From: Rhodobacteraceae bacterium (ex Bugula neritina AB1)
GTDB taxonomy: Bacteria > Pseudomonadota > Alphaproteobacteria > Rhodobacterales > Rhodobacteraceae
Direction: 5' to 3'
Assembly (NCBI GenBank): GCA_001730095.1
Contig: MDLF01000085.1
Coordinates: forward strand, 32,500 to 96,499
DNA: 64,000 nucleotides
Shown here: one piece after another, positions 44,405-52,884 of the stretch
Numbering within the stretch: position 1 is the first letter of the stretch
Layout: each line of letters starts with the position of its first letter
Translations under genes and position numbers: made by a program
Notes under the pieces: generated by a model
What the model was told of the DNA's origin: nothing
Database searches by the model: none
Seen by the model: only the letters and a program-made list of their open reading frames with translations

Positions 44405-45964
44405 ATGGTGAACCTGACGAGCAGTACAACAAACCCCTTTTTCTTTTCGGCGCAGCTGACCGCTGTGACCAGTGGCGCCCGCGCCTCTTTGGGTGGGATC
44501 AATCCCGCCCTTGGGCTCAGCGCCGATGAACTGCAGCAGGAGGCAAACGGGCTATTCGGCGGTCAGGGCCGCCGTGCTCCCGGCGCATTGCCGCCAGCAG
44601 CACATGGATGGGAGAAACCGCAGGTCCAGAATGCAGTTGTGAAGCTTGGCGGTGAGCCTGCTGCTTCGACCTCTGCCCCATCGCCTGCACCCGCAGCTGC
44701 TGCTCCGCAGACCAGCGCCCCCGCAGCACTTCCGGCACCGGAAGCAACCGTCACACTGCAAACTGCTCCTGCTCCCGCGGTAGAGCTTCTGCCACCGCAA
44801 GACGTGACCCAGGCCAGCACGGCCGGCCCGGAAGGCGGATATTATGAGAAACGCATCTTTGAAATGGCAAAGGCGCTGCACACTTTGACGTCCCAGCATT
44901 GGCCGCAGAATTCGGTTGCACTTGTCCTGCTGACCGGCCAGCCGGGTGATCAACTCCAGGCCCCGGTGCAGCAGCCCGCGGAACAGCCGCAGCAGCAGGC
45001 TGTCCCACAGCTGCCACAGGGCATCCCAGCCGAAGTTACCGGCCCGGACGCGACCGCAGGCGACGATACAGTGGAGCTGCGCGCAGACGTGATCCGGCGG
45101 GTTGCCACGGGAGACGGAGCAGACGCCGTGGCGCTGGAGGGACGCATCGTGCAAGGCGTTCACACAGACCGCAACACTGCCACCCCCTTTGACGGCCGCG
45201 GCTTCGGTTATGGCCGCCGGTTCGGCGCCATGAACGGGCTTGCCCTCGGACACCAGCATGCCCCCGGGCGCGAGCGCTCGCAGGCACAGTTCGAAAATGC
45301 AGATTCGGTTTCCATCCGCGCCCGCCATGCCCGCAATATCAGCACCGGCGGCGGAGATGATGCCATTGCTATCCAGGCAGGCACTTTGCGCGGGGTCCGG
45401 GCTGGCGACGGTGACGACAGTATCGCCGCGGCGGCAACACTGGTGTCACGCATCCGCGGCGGAGCAGGCAACGATACGATTGCAGTTGCAGCGCAGCGCG
45501 CTCTGCGCGACTGGCGCGACGCACCGGCGGCGGCATATAATCCCGACGCCTCAGCGGCCGAAAAGATGCGCCAGGCGCTCAGCAACTATGCACAGGTAAG
45601 CGGCGGCAGCGGCGACGATCAGATCAACCTGCAAGTGGGCGAAACCCTGGCCGCGCGCGGCGGCAGCGGTGACGACCGCTTCACCCTTCAGGGCGGCACC
45701 ATCGCGCTTCAGTACAGCCATGGCCACGGTCACGACACCGTCGAGCTGACCGAGGGCGCAAATGCCGTCGTGCAGCTGCGCGAAATGGGAGCCTCGGCCT
45801 ACAGCACCACACGCGACGGGGACTCTCTAACGCTGACATTCGACACCGGCGGCAGCATCACTTTCAAAAATATCAGTCAGGGCGGCGCCATCGGCGTGGC
45901 AACGGATCCCAACGCCCCCATCGCCCTGCTGCACCAGCCCGCGGCGCTGAACGCAACGGCCTAG
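44405..45964 (+). CDS. RTX-like repeat protein, Ala/Pro/Gln-rich
   Basis: A 519-residue acidic protein without an N-terminal signal. Residues about 70-190 are Ala/Pro/Gln-rich low-complexity linkers around a short helical block (YYEKRIFEMAKALHTLTSQHW). Residues about 220-470 hold degenerate RTX/hemolysin-type units (GGGDDAIAIQ, GAGNDTIAV, GGSGDDQINL, GGSGDDRFTL). The C-terminus resembles the end of RTX exoproteins (DGDSLTLTFDTGGSITFKNI). Secretion by a type I system is likely but no transporter lies nearby. ATG 44405 has GGAG 8 bases upstream. Function unknown. Confidence 0.75.
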   Translation: MVNLTSSTTNPFFFSAQLTAVTSGARASLGGINPALGLSADELQQEANGLFGGQGRRAPGALPPAAHGWEKPQVQNAVVKLGGEPAASTSAPSPAPAAAAPQTSAPAALPAPEATVTLQTAPAPAVELLPPQDVTQASTAGPEGGYYEKRIFEMAKALHTLTSQHWPQNSVALVLLTGQPGDQLQAPVQQPAEQPQQQAVPQLPQGIPAEVTGPDATAGDDTVELRADVIRRVATGDGADAVALEGRIVQGVHTDRNTATPFDGRGFGYGRRFGAMNGLALGHQHAPGRERSQAQFENADSVSIRARHARNISTGGGDDAIAIQAGTLRGVRAGDGDDSIAAAATLVSRIRGGAGNDTIAVAAQRALRDWRDAPAAAYNPDASAAEKMRQALSNYAQVSGGSGDDQINLQVGETLAARGGSGDDRFTLQGGTIALQYSHGHGHDTVELTEGANAVVQLREMGASAYSTTRDGDSLTLTFDTGGSITFKNISQGGAIGVATDPNAPIALLHQPAALNATA

Positions 45965-45979
45965 CCGACAGAGCCACCC

Positions 45980-46002
45980 GCAGCGCACCGAAGGTGCGCT
46001 GC
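45980..46002. terminator. Strong hairpin downstream of the RTX-like gene
   Basis: GCAGCGCACC and GGTGCGCTGC form a ten-base perfect stem with loop GAA, 15 bases after the RTX-like stop. No T run follows, so termination is uncertain. A second stem (CCCCGG/CCGGGG, 46024-46040) follows. Confidence 0.5.
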
Positions 46003-46069
46003 CCGGCCCAAGGCTGCCAAGACACCCCGGCGCAGCCGGGGCATCTGCAGGCGCGGGAGCTCTTGCCAG

Positions 46070-46552
46070 TCAGCACTCCGACTGCTTTGCGTCCGGCGCG
46101 CCCATCAGCAGACCGTCTTTGCCCGGACGCGGGTCGCGCAGCGCCTGCAGGCGGCGGGCAGCGTCCATGGCAATCTTCTGCACCAGTTTTTTGCGCCGCG
46201 CTGGCGCCAGCTTTTCTTCCGGCGCCATGCGGACGATTTCCGCGTCATAGGGATCGGCAAGAATCAGGCCGGAACCATCCGGCAGCAGCTCCTCAGGGAA
46301 ATCCACATCCACGGCCCAGAAATAGCGGTCGCACCACTCCAGATAGCCCTGCCACTTGCTGTCAGACTGAAAATCCGCCCGGCTGGACTTGCACTCAATG
46401 ATCCACAGCTCCCCCTTGGGGCCCAAAGCCATCACGTCCACCCGCAGGCCGCGGACTGGCACGAATTCTTCAATCGGCGCAAAGCCAAGCGAGCGCAGAT
46501 AGCGCGACACTCCGCGAGCAAGTTTCTGTCCCGGCTGCAAATCTTCCATCAT
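46070..46552 (-). CDS. mmcB: MmcB-family DNA repair protein
   Basis: A 160-residue nuclease-like protein with an E/D-x-K-type core: VRGLRVDVMALGPKGELWIIECKSSRADFQSD. This matches MmcB, described in Caulobacter as a restriction-endonuclease-like repair protein. The C-terminus KKLVQKIAMDAARRLQALRDP is helical. ATG 46552 is preferred over a TTG at 46570. Confidence 0.82.
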   Translation of the reverse strand: MMEDLQPGQKLARGVSRYLRSLGFAPIEEFVPVRGLRVDVMALGPKGELWIIECKSSRADFQSDSKWQGYLEWCDRYFWAVDVDFPEELLPDGSGLILADPYDAEIVRMAPEEKLAPARRKKLVQKIAMDAARRLQALRDPRPGKDGLLMGAPDAKQSEC

Positions 46553-46851
46553 GCAGGCAAATGTGAACAATCAGGGAACAAAAGGCAATGCTGCGGATTC
46601 ATCAGGAATGCGTGCCGCAAACCTGACAGGGCCTTGTAACGGTGGCGCCGGCAGACTACTTACGGGCTTGGCGGGTTCTGCCCTTCTCGTGACAGGCAGC
46701 ATTCCGGTGGCCTTAAGCAATTCCGAGGGAGCTGGCTCTGTCCGGATCCTGGTCCGTTTACCTGGCGCCCACCTGTATATACAGGTCCTCGGGAATCAAA
46801 GCCGCACGGTTGACTGGTGGTCCCGCCATTTTTCCCCTTTTCCCGACACAG
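46553..46851. other. Intergenic region upstream of mmcB
   Basis: About 300 bases with no gene I can support on either strand. It includes a perfect palindrome (46771-46786). GC-rich hairpin-forming segments between 46620 and 46720 could belong to an unrecognised small RNA, but no family signature is visible. Confidence 0.35.
46771..46786. repeat. Perfect 16 bp palindrome
   Basis: ACCTGTATATACAGGT reads the same on both strands. The arms ACCTGTA/TACAGGT resemble halves of a lux-type box but with shorter spacing. It lies about 220 bases upstream of mmcB. Confidence 0.7.
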
Positions 46852-46882
46852 AAAAACCGCGCGATCCGGATGGAAAGCGCGG
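46852..46882 (-). terminator. Rho-independent terminator after a small ORF
   Basis: On the minus strand CCGCGC and GCGCGG form a stem with a 14-base loop and then five T. It lies 24 bases after the stop of the small minus-strand ORF at 46906-47055. Confidence 0.65.
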
Positions 46883-46905
46883 TACAATGCCAGATTTTCG
46901 GTTAC

Positions 46906-47055
46906 TCAGCGACGGCGCAGCTGTCGCTGTTGCCGCGAAGGCGCCGCGGCACGGACCCGTGCCGGCTGTAGATCCTGCTGCAGAACACCGCCCTGGGCCC
47001 ATGCAGCGAGCCCAGACAGCAAATTGCGAAGCGTTGCGGCGATCTGTTTCAGCAT
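46906..47055 (-). CDS. Small basic hypothetical protein (49 aa)
   Basis: A 49-residue frame starting ATG 47055 with GGGGA seven bases upstream and followed by its own terminator. The product has an N-terminal amphipathic/hydrophobic part (MLKQIAATLRNLLSGLAAWA) and a very basic end (RQQRQLRRR). No family recognised. Ribosome site and terminator argue that it is real. Confidence 0.5.
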   Translation of the reverse strand: MLKQIAATLRNLLSGLAAWAQGGVLQQDLQPARVRAAAPSRQQRQLRRR

Positions 47056-47170
47056 TTCAATTCCCCATGTTTCAAACAGAGGCTAGCAGGCTCAGAGCTG
47101 GCGTCCAGCGCTTCTTTGCCGGATCGGCGGATTTTGCCGCAGGCTTTCCGGAACCTTCACGTAGAACGCC

Positions 47171-47197
47171 AAAAAGGCGCACCAAAAAATGCGCCTT
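47171..47197 (-). terminator. Rho-independent terminator of the rib-nusB transcript
   Basis: On the minus strand AGGCGCA and TGCGCCT form a seven-base stem followed by TTTTT, about 30 bases past the nusB stop. Confidence 0.8.
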
Positions 47198-47225
47198 TCC
47201 TCATTCTGTTCCGAAACGGCCGCGC

Positions 47226-47708
47226 TCAGAAGGCTTCAGGCTTCGCTTCGCGCGCCATGTGATCCAGCACGGCGTTGACGAACTTCGACTCCTTGCCTTC
47301 CGGAAAGAACGCACGGGCGATGTCGACAAACTCGTTGATCACCACTTTGGGCGGTGTGGCAGACTGAACCAGCTCTGCCCCGGCTGCGCGGAACAATGCC
47401 CGCAGCGTCGGGTCGATGCGGGCAATCGGCCATTTCGCCACCAAGGCACGATCAGTCATCTGATCGATCTGCGCCTGATGATTGACGGCTTCGCGCACCA
47501 GCTGGCGGAAAATCTTGTTGTCGCCCTCCGCCATTTCATCGCCTTCGTAGACAGCGCCAAAACGGTGGTCTTCGAACTCGACGATCACCTTGTCGAAGGT
47601 AAGGCCGCTGTGTTCCATCTGGAACAGCGCCTGCACAGCGTAAAGCCGTGCTGCCGATCTCATCTGATTCTTGCCGTTGCCCTTGGGGCGGCTGTCCTGG
47701 GTGCTCAT
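47226..47708 (-). CDS. nusB: Transcription antitermination factor NusB
   Basis: A 160-residue NusB, with the helical RNA/NusE-binding fold: SAARLYAVQALFQMEHSG at the N-terminus, then PIARIDPTLRALFRAAGAEL and PPKVVINEFVDIARAFFPEGKESKFVNAVLD. It promotes antitermination at rRNA operons. It overlaps ribH by 4 bases, the normal rib-nusB coupling. Confidence 0.95.
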   Translation of the reverse strand: MSTQDSRPKGNGKNQMRSAARLYAVQALFQMEHSGLTFDKVIVEFEDHRFGAVYEGDEMAEGDNKIFRQLVREAVNHQAQIDQMTDRALVAKWPIARIDPTLRALFRAAGAELVQSATPPKVVINEFVDIARAFFPEGKESKFVNAVLDHMAREAKPEAF

Positions 47709-48256
47709 GCGCTGGTGGATCCGTTATCTGTACCGGCGATCCTGTACGCCTCGCTGGGCGCCTTGAAGCCGATGCCTTTGGTCTGGTCGCCCCACTTACG
47801 CGTGAGTGCGATCAGATGCAAGGCCGCAGCGGCCGCTCCGCCGCCTTTGTTCTGATCGGCAGTATCGGCGCGCACTTCTGCCTGCTTACGGTTCTCCACA
47901 GTCAGAATGCCGTTGCCGATGCACAGGCCCTGCAAGCCCATCAGCTGGATCGCGCGGGAACTGTCGTTACAGACGGTTTCATAATGGGTGGTCTCACCAC
48001 GGATCACACAGCCCAGCGCCACATAGCCGTCGAAGTTGGATGTACGGTCGGCAATGGCAATTGCGGTCGGGATTTCCAGCGCCCCCGGCACCTGGATCAG
48101 CTCATACGTTGCGCCGGCCGCTTCGATCTCCGCTGCTGCGCCGGCCACCAGATTGTCGGCGATGTCCTTGTAGTAAGGGGAAACCACGATCAGCAGCTTC
48201 ACCGGCTTATCAAATTCTGCACGTGGCATAATGTAGTGGGTTTCATGTCCGGCCAT
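47705..48256 (-). CDS. ribH: 6,7-dimethyl-8-ribityllumazine synthase
   Basis: A 183-residue lumazine synthase: conserved VPGALEIPTAI, GYVALGCVIRGETTHYE and NGILTVENRKQAEVRAD. It condenses 5-amino-6-ribitylamino-uracil with dihydroxybutanone phosphate, the penultimate step of riboflavin synthesis. One base separates it from ribBX. Confidence 0.95.
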   Translation of the reverse strand: MAGHETHYIMPRAEFDKPVKLLIVVSPYYKDIADNLVAGAAAEIEAAGATYELIQVPGALEIPTAIAIADRTSNFDGYVALGCVIRGETTHYETVCNDSSRAIQLMGLQGLCIGNGILTVENRKQAEVRADTADQNKGGGAAAAALHLIALTRKWGDQTKGIGFKAPSEAYRIAGTDNGSTSA

Positions 48257-48257
48257 G

Positions 48258-49379
48258 TCAGGCGTCCTTCAAAATCGGGCGGGTGCCCACAATGGAAAGA
48301 CCATAGGCATCCAGGCCCAGGTAGGTGGTTTGCGGCGAGTCCGTCAGCAGCTCCAGCTCATGCAGGCCGAGTTTGGAGAGGATCTGCGCACCAAGCCCCG
48401 TCTGCTTGACGGTGCGCGGGCCTTCGTCCTCGGGCGCATATAGCGAATGGCGCGGCTCGCGGAACAGGCAGACGACCCCCCTCCCCTCAGCTGCGATCAG
48501 CTCCATTGCCATGGGCAGTTCACCCGCAGGCTTCGGCCCAAGGCCCAGGAGGTCGGAGGCCTCATGCAGTGCGTGGGTGCGGCACAGCACCGGACCGGGG
48601 GTGGAAATGTCCCCCTTGATCAGTACCACATGCTCAACACCATGGGTCTGGTCGGTAAAGATCCGCATCTCCCAGTCGCCGCCGAATTCAGAGGAGACCT
48701 GGCTGCAATCTGTTTCGACCACCAGGTTGTCGTTGCGCGAGCGGTAGGCGATCAGATCGGCGATGGTGCCGATCTTGAGGTTATGTTTCTGAGCGTAGTC
48801 CACGAGATCCGGCAGACGCGCCATGGTGCCGTCTTCCCTCATAATCTCGCAGATCACCGATGACGGGTAATGACCTGCCAAACGGGCCACATCGCATCCT
48901 GCCTCGGTATGGCCGGCGCGCACCAGAACCCCGCCCCGGCGGGCGCGCAGCGGGAACACATGGCCCGGAGTCGCGATATCGGCTGCAGTTTTCTCGGGGT
49001 CGATGGCGGTCGCCACGGTCAGCGCCCGGTCAGCGGCAGAGATGCCGGTGGAGACGCCCTCGCGGGCTTCGATCGAAACGGTAAAGGCGGTTTCGTGGCG
49101 CGAAGAATTGTGCAGCGCCATCATCGGCAGGCCCAGTTCTTCAATCCGCTCTGCCGGCAATGTCAGGCAGATCAGCCCGCGGCCATGGGTTGCCATGAAG
49201 TTGATTGCAGCCGCATCCGCATGCTGGGCAGGGATCACCAGGTCGCCTTCGTTCTCGCGGTCCTCGTGGTCAACGAGAACAAACATGCGCCCCTGGCGGG
49301 CTTCTTCGATGATCTCTTCGATCGGGCTGATGGCATCGCGCAATTGCGCCTCAACCGGCCCTGGTGTTTCAAAGCTCAT
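48258..49379 (-). CDS. ribB: 3,4-dihydroxy-2-butanone-4-phosphate synthase with degenerate RibA-like domain (RibBX)
   Basis: A 373-residue bifunctional-looking protein. The RibB half (about 1-210) has DHEDRENEGDL, SRHETAFTVSIEA and GGVLVRAGHTEA(G) and should be active. The second half aligns with GTP cyclohydrolase II but lacks the zinc site: where RibA has CxxDxxxSLRCDCG, here is VLCRTHALHEASDLLG. This is the RibBX type, whose C-domain is not a cyclohydrolase. A true RibA is needed elsewhere. The start at 49379 gives the RibB N-terminus; an ATG at 49499 is rejected. Confidence 0.92.
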   Translation of the reverse strand: MSFETPGPVEAQLRDAISPIEEIIEEARQGRMFVLVDHEDRENEGDLVIPAQHADAAAINFMATHGRGLICLTLPAERIEELGLPMMALHNSSRHETAFTVSIEAREGVSTGISAADRALTVATAIDPEKTAADIATPGHVFPLRARRGGVLVRAGHTEAGCDVARLAGHYPSSVICEIMREDGTMARLPDLVDYAQKHNLKIGTIADLIAYRSRNDNLVVETDCSQVSSEFGGDWEMRIFTDQTHGVEHVVLIKGDISTPGPVLCRTHALHEASDLLGLGPKPAGELPMAMELIAAEGRGVVCLFREPRHSLYAPEDEGPRTVKQTGLGAQILSKLGLHELELLTDSPQTTYLGLDAYGLSIVGTRPILKDA

Positions 49380-49525
49380 GTGGCAGCCTTTCGATGGGCT
49401 TGAGGCAGTACGTCCTGCACTGCGGGTTCTTTCCCAGCCAGATAGCCCAGAGAGGCGGCAAATGCCAGTCCCGCAAGCGGCAACCGATGGTCCGGACACG
49501 CCCTGCGCAGATGCGCATTACACAC
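49376..49525 (-). CDS. Possible small leader ORF coupled to ribBX
   Basis: A 49-codon frame from GTG 49525 to a TGA overlapping the ribBX ATG (ATGA). The product reads LAGLAFAASLGYLAGKEPAV, which looks protein-like. The start lies just after a hairpin and has no good ribosome site. It may be a coupled leader or chance. Confidence 0.25.
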   Translation of the reverse strand: MCNAHLRRACPDHRLPLAGLAFAASLGYLAGKEPAVQDVLPQAHRKAAT

Positions 49526-49526
49526 T

Positions 49527-49555
49527 GAGGGGCGCTGCCCCTCGGCCTTTCGGCC
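49527..49555. repeat. Adjacent inverted repeats downstream of ribE
   Basis: GAGGGGC/GCCCCTC (49527-49543) and CGGCC/GGCCG-like stems directly follow each other. They may form an attenuator or terminator between ribE and ribBX; there is no T run. Confidence 0.5.
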
Positions 49556-49606
49556 TCACCCCGGGGTATTTCCGGCCAGAAAGAAGCTGGGGCCGCACGG
49601 GCGGCG

Positions 49607-50194
49607 TCAGCCTGCCTCTTGCAGCCGAGCAACGTAGCGGGCCAGAGTATCGATTTCCAGGTTGATGCGGTCGCCCGGCTTCACATCCCCCCAGGTGGTG
49701 ACTTCCTTGGTGTGCGGAATGAAATTGATGCCGAAATCGCAGCCGTCCACATCGTTCACTGTCAGCGATGTGCCATTCAGCGCAACCGAGCCTTTGGGCG
49801 CAATGAAACGGGCCAGCGACTGGGGGGCGCGCAGGGTGACCCGTGTGCTGTCGCCCTCATCTTTCATTTCTGTCACTTCGGCAACGCCGTCCACATGGCC
49901 CGAGACGATGTGGCCGCCCAGTTCGTCGCCCACTTTCAGGGCACGTTCAAGGTTGACACGCTTGCCTTCCGCCCAGCTGTCCAAGTTGGTCTTGGACACC
50001 GTTTCTGCGGAAATTTGCACGTCATACCAATCATCCCCAAGCGCAATGACCGTCAGACAAACGCCATCAGAGGCAATCGAGGCGCCAAGATCAATGGATG
50101 CGGTGTCATAACCTGTGCGGATGCGGGCGCGCAAATCGCCCTGCTGCTCCAGTTCGGCGATGATGCCGACGTCGGTGATGATGCCTGTGAACAT
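49607..50194 (-). CDS. ribE: Riboflavin synthase, alpha chain
   Basis: A 195-residue protein with two duplicated lumazine-binding domains (MFTGIITDVG, SIASDGVCLTV, GGHIVSGHVDG, then GSVALNGTSLTVND, IPHTKEVTT). It dismutates two lumazines to riboflavin. It is first in the ribE-ribBX-ribH-nusB run. No FMN riboswitch is seen upstream. Confidence 0.95.
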   Translation of the reverse strand: MFTGIITDVGIIAELEQQGDLRARIRTGYDTASIDLGASIASDGVCLTVIALGDDWYDVQISAETVSKTNLDSWAEGKRVNLERALKVGDELGGHIVSGHVDGVAEVTEMKDEGDSTRVTLRAPQSLARFIAPKGSVALNGTSLTVNDVDGCDFGINFIPHTKEVTTWGDVKPGDRINLEIDTLARYVARLQEAG

Positions 50195-50356
50195 GGTGCG
50201 CTCCTCGCCGGTAAAAGGTCATTCCTGCCGCAGAGGTAGCCAAGGCGTACCGTCTCTACAAGCCCCGGCTTGCCTTTGCACCGTGGCCGGACATAGTTTC
50301 GCCCCAGTCAAATGTTAATCAATTCTTGAAATGATCTCTGTAAGACCTTCCTTGTG

Positions 50357-51649
50357 ATGCCCTACGCCCCCAAAAAACAGCGCAGCTTCTTGTTTCTGCA
50401 GGGCCCGCACGGGCCGTTCTTCGCCGCGCTCGGCCGGGTGCTGCGCGCAGCGGGCTGCGCGGTTGCGAGGGTCGGCTTCAATGCCGGAGATCAGGCATTC
50501 TGGCGCGCCAGTGACAGCTATATCCCCTTTACCGGGGGCCCGCAGGATTGGCCGGAGGTCCTGAATGAGCTGCTGGAAAGCCACCAGGTTACGGACATCG
50601 TTTTATACGGAGACACCCGCCCCATTCATGCAACTGCAGTTGCGGCAGCCAAGCGGCGCGGCATCACTGTGCATGTATTCGAAGAAGGCTATCTGCGGCC
50701 CTATTGGGTCACCTATGAGCGCGGCGGCGCCAACGGCCATTCGCGGCTGATGGACATGACTGTACAGCAGATGCAAGATGCGCTGGCACTGTCCGACATG
50801 GAAGCACCGCTGCCGCCTGCCCATTGGGGAGACATGCGCCAGCACGTGTTTTACGGCGCGTTTTACCATTGGTTCGTGATGTTCCGGAACCGCAAATACC
50901 GCAATTTCCGCCCGCATAGGGCGCTGTCTGTAACCAAGGAGTTCCGGCTTTACCTAAAACGGCTGCTGCTGATGCCAGCCCAGGCGATGGAACGCCGACT
51001 GGCTGAGCGGCGCATCCGTCATGGTGGCTTTCCTTACCACCTGGCGCTGCTGCAGCTGGAGCATGACAGCTCTTTTCAGATGCATTCCCCCTTTGGCAGC
51101 ATGCGCGATTTTCTGGCTGAAGTGATCACCGGCTTTTCCGAGGGCGCGCCACGTCACCATCATCTGGTCATCAAGGCGCATCCGCTGGAAGATGGCCGTG
51201 CCCAGGTGCGCCGCACTCTGCGCCAGCTGGCACAGGAGCACGGAATTGCAGGCCGGGTGCATTACGTGCGCGGCGGCAAACTGGCACAGCTGTTGAACGA
51301 GGCGCGCAGCGCCGTGACCGTCAATTCCACCGCGGGACAGCAGGTCCTTTGGCGCGGTATTCCGCTGCGGGTGTTCGGGCGGGCGGTTTATGCCAAGCCG
51401 CAGTTTGTTTCGCAACAGCCCCTGGCCCAATTCTTCGAAGCTCCCAGTCGGCCCGACAACCGCGCCTACAAGGATTACCGCCGGTTCCTGCTGGAAACCT
51501 CGCAGGTGCCGGGCGGCTTTTACTCTCGCGAGGGGCGGCGCCAGCTGCTGCGGCAGGTTGCAGATATGATGCTGGCAGAAGAAGACCCCTATGACGCTTT
51601 GCGTCTGGGCACAGCGGCACCGCGGCAACAGTTGCAGCTGGTCACCTGA
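50357..51649 (+). CDS. kpsS: Capsular polysaccharide Kdo transferase KpsS
   Basis: A 430-residue KpsS/LipB family protein: FLFLQGPHGPFFAAL N-terminus, LYGDTRPIHATA, VHVFEEGYLRPYWVTYE and the later LVIKAHPLEDGRAQ with SAVTVNSTAGQQVLWRGIPL. KpsS starts the poly-Kdo linker that joins group 2 capsule to lyso-phosphatidylglycerol. It is divergent from ribE and heads the capsule cassette; GTG 50354 is an alternative start. Confidence 0.88.
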   Translation: MPYAPKKQRSFLFLQGPHGPFFAALGRVLRAAGCAVARVGFNAGDQAFWRASDSYIPFTGGPQDWPEVLNELLESHQVTDIVLYGDTRPIHATAVAAAKRRGITVHVFEEGYLRPYWVTYERGGANGHSRLMDMTVQQMQDALALSDMEAPLPPAHWGDMRQHVFYGAFYHWFVMFRNRKYRNFRPHRALSVTKEFRLYLKRLLLMPAQAMERRLAERRIRHGGFPYHLALLQLEHDSSFQMHSPFGSMRDFLAEVITGFSEGAPRHHHLVIKAHPLEDGRAQVRRTLRQLAQEHGIAGRVHYVRGGKLAQLLNEARSAVTVNSTAGQQVLWRGIPLRVFGRAVYAKPQFVSQQPLAQFFEAPSRPDNRAYKDYRRFLLETSQVPGGFYSREGRRQLLRQVADMMLAEEDPYDALRLGTAAPRQQLQLVT

Positions 51650-51744
51650 CAGACATTTACCCTAAGACTGGATTTTTTCCTGCCAGCCAGTTAGGTTGCT
51701 CCTAAAACTTGAGGCAAACAATAATTGGTCGAGGAGACCGAGCA

Positions 51745-52878
51745 GTGAAATCCGTTCCCCTTAGCTGGGCGCGTCCGGTGGCGATGCTGGCTGCATTGAC
51801 CCTTGCTGCGTCCTGCGGGCTGCCGAAAGTCGGCCCAAACAAACGCCAGATATTTGCCGGTTCGGTGCAGCGCGAAGGCGACGCCTTCATTGTGTCGGTC
51901 AATGACCGGGTCGCACGGACCACGGCCGTGGTTCCGGCTTTGGGCTTTTCTTCCGGCTTCATTTCAGCCGGCAAGCTGACGTCCGACACTATCCGCCCCG
52001 GCGACGTGCTGGGTCTGACTGTCTGGGAAAACGTCGATGACGGGCTTTTGGCGGCAGAGGCGACCAACGCCACCGTTCTGGAAGAAGTGCAGGTCGACAG
52101 TGCCGGTTACATTTTTGTTCCCTATGCCGGCCGTCTGCGGGCCTCGGGCAATACTCCGGAGCAATTGCGCGCAACCATCACCAAAAAGCTGGAAGACCAG
52201 ACCCCGGACCCGCAGGTGCAGGTGCGCCGCCTTGCCGGCGATGGTGCCACAGTCAGCCTGACAGGTGCCGTTGGCGGACAAGGGGTTTACCCGATTGAAC
52301 GGCCAACCCGGACCCTGTCGGCCATGCTGGCCCAGGCCGGCGGTGTAACGATCCAGCCGGAGATTGCCCAGGTCACCGTGATCCGTGGCCAGGAAAAGGG
52401 GCGAATCTGGTTCCAGGATCTGTTTGACCACCCGGAGCTGGACGTCGCCCTGCGCGGCGGTGACCGCATCCTAGTAGAGGAAGACACCCGTTCCTTCACC
52501 GCATTGGGCGCGACATCCGCCCAGGCCCGGGTTCCGTTTGAAAGCCAGGACCTGTCGGCATTGGAAGCCATTGCCCAGGTCGGCGGCCTGATATCGACCG
52601 CTGCTGATCCGACCGGTGTCTTCGTGCTGCGCAACGAACCCGCTGAAATTGCCAACCAGGTGCTTGGCCGGGAGGATCTGATCGGAGCGCAGCGTATGGT
52701 CTATGTGCTGAACCTGACGCAGCCGAACGGCCTGTTTATGGCCCGCGATTTTGTCATCCGGGACAACGACACCCTTTACGTCACCGAAGCGCCTTACGCA
52801 CAGTGGACCAAAACCATTTCGCTGCTTCTGGCCCCTGTCGGCTCCCTGGCCAGCACGACGTCTGCGGTGGGCGGCTAA
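51745..52878 (+). CDS. Outer-membrane polysaccharide export lipoprotein (Wza/CtrA-like)
   Basis: A 377-residue export protein. GTG 51745, with GAGGAG upstream, gives a lipoprotein signal with lipobox LAASC near residue 26. A Poly_export domain (IRPGDVLGLTVWENVDD, VDSAGYIFVPYAGRLRASG) is followed by two SLBB units (GAVGGQGVYPIERPTRTLSAMLAQAGG and ARVPFESQDLSALEAIAQVGG) and a C-terminal helix. It forms the outer-membrane channel for capsule. It lies between kpsS and kpsC. Confidence 0.85.
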   Translation: MKSVPLSWARPVAMLAALTLAASCGLPKVGPNKRQIFAGSVQREGDAFIVSVNDRVARTTAVVPALGFSSGFISAGKLTSDTIRPGDVLGLTVWENVDDGLLAAEATNATVLEEVQVDSAGYIFVPYAGRLRASGNTPEQLRATITKKLEDQTPDPQVQVRRLAGDGATVSLTGAVGGQGVYPIERPTRTLSAMLAQAGGVTIQPEIAQVTVIRGQEKGRIWFQDLFDHPELDVALRGGDRILVEEDTRSFTALGATSAQARVPFESQDLSALEAIAQVGGLISTAADPTGVFVLRNEPAEIANQVLGREDLIGAQRMVYVLNLTQPNGLFMARDFVIRDNDTLYVTEAPYAQWTKTISLLLAPVGSLASTTSAVGG

Positions 52879-52884
52879 GGCGAT

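Noticed and set aside
46771..46786. LexA (SOS) box
   Set aside because: The E. coli type needs CTGT-N8-ACAG and alphaproteobacteria use GTTC-N7-GTTC; this palindrome has neither spacing.
50195..50356. FMN riboswitch upstream of ribE
   Set aside because: The conserved RFN blocks are not found in this 160-base gap or in the gap after ribE.
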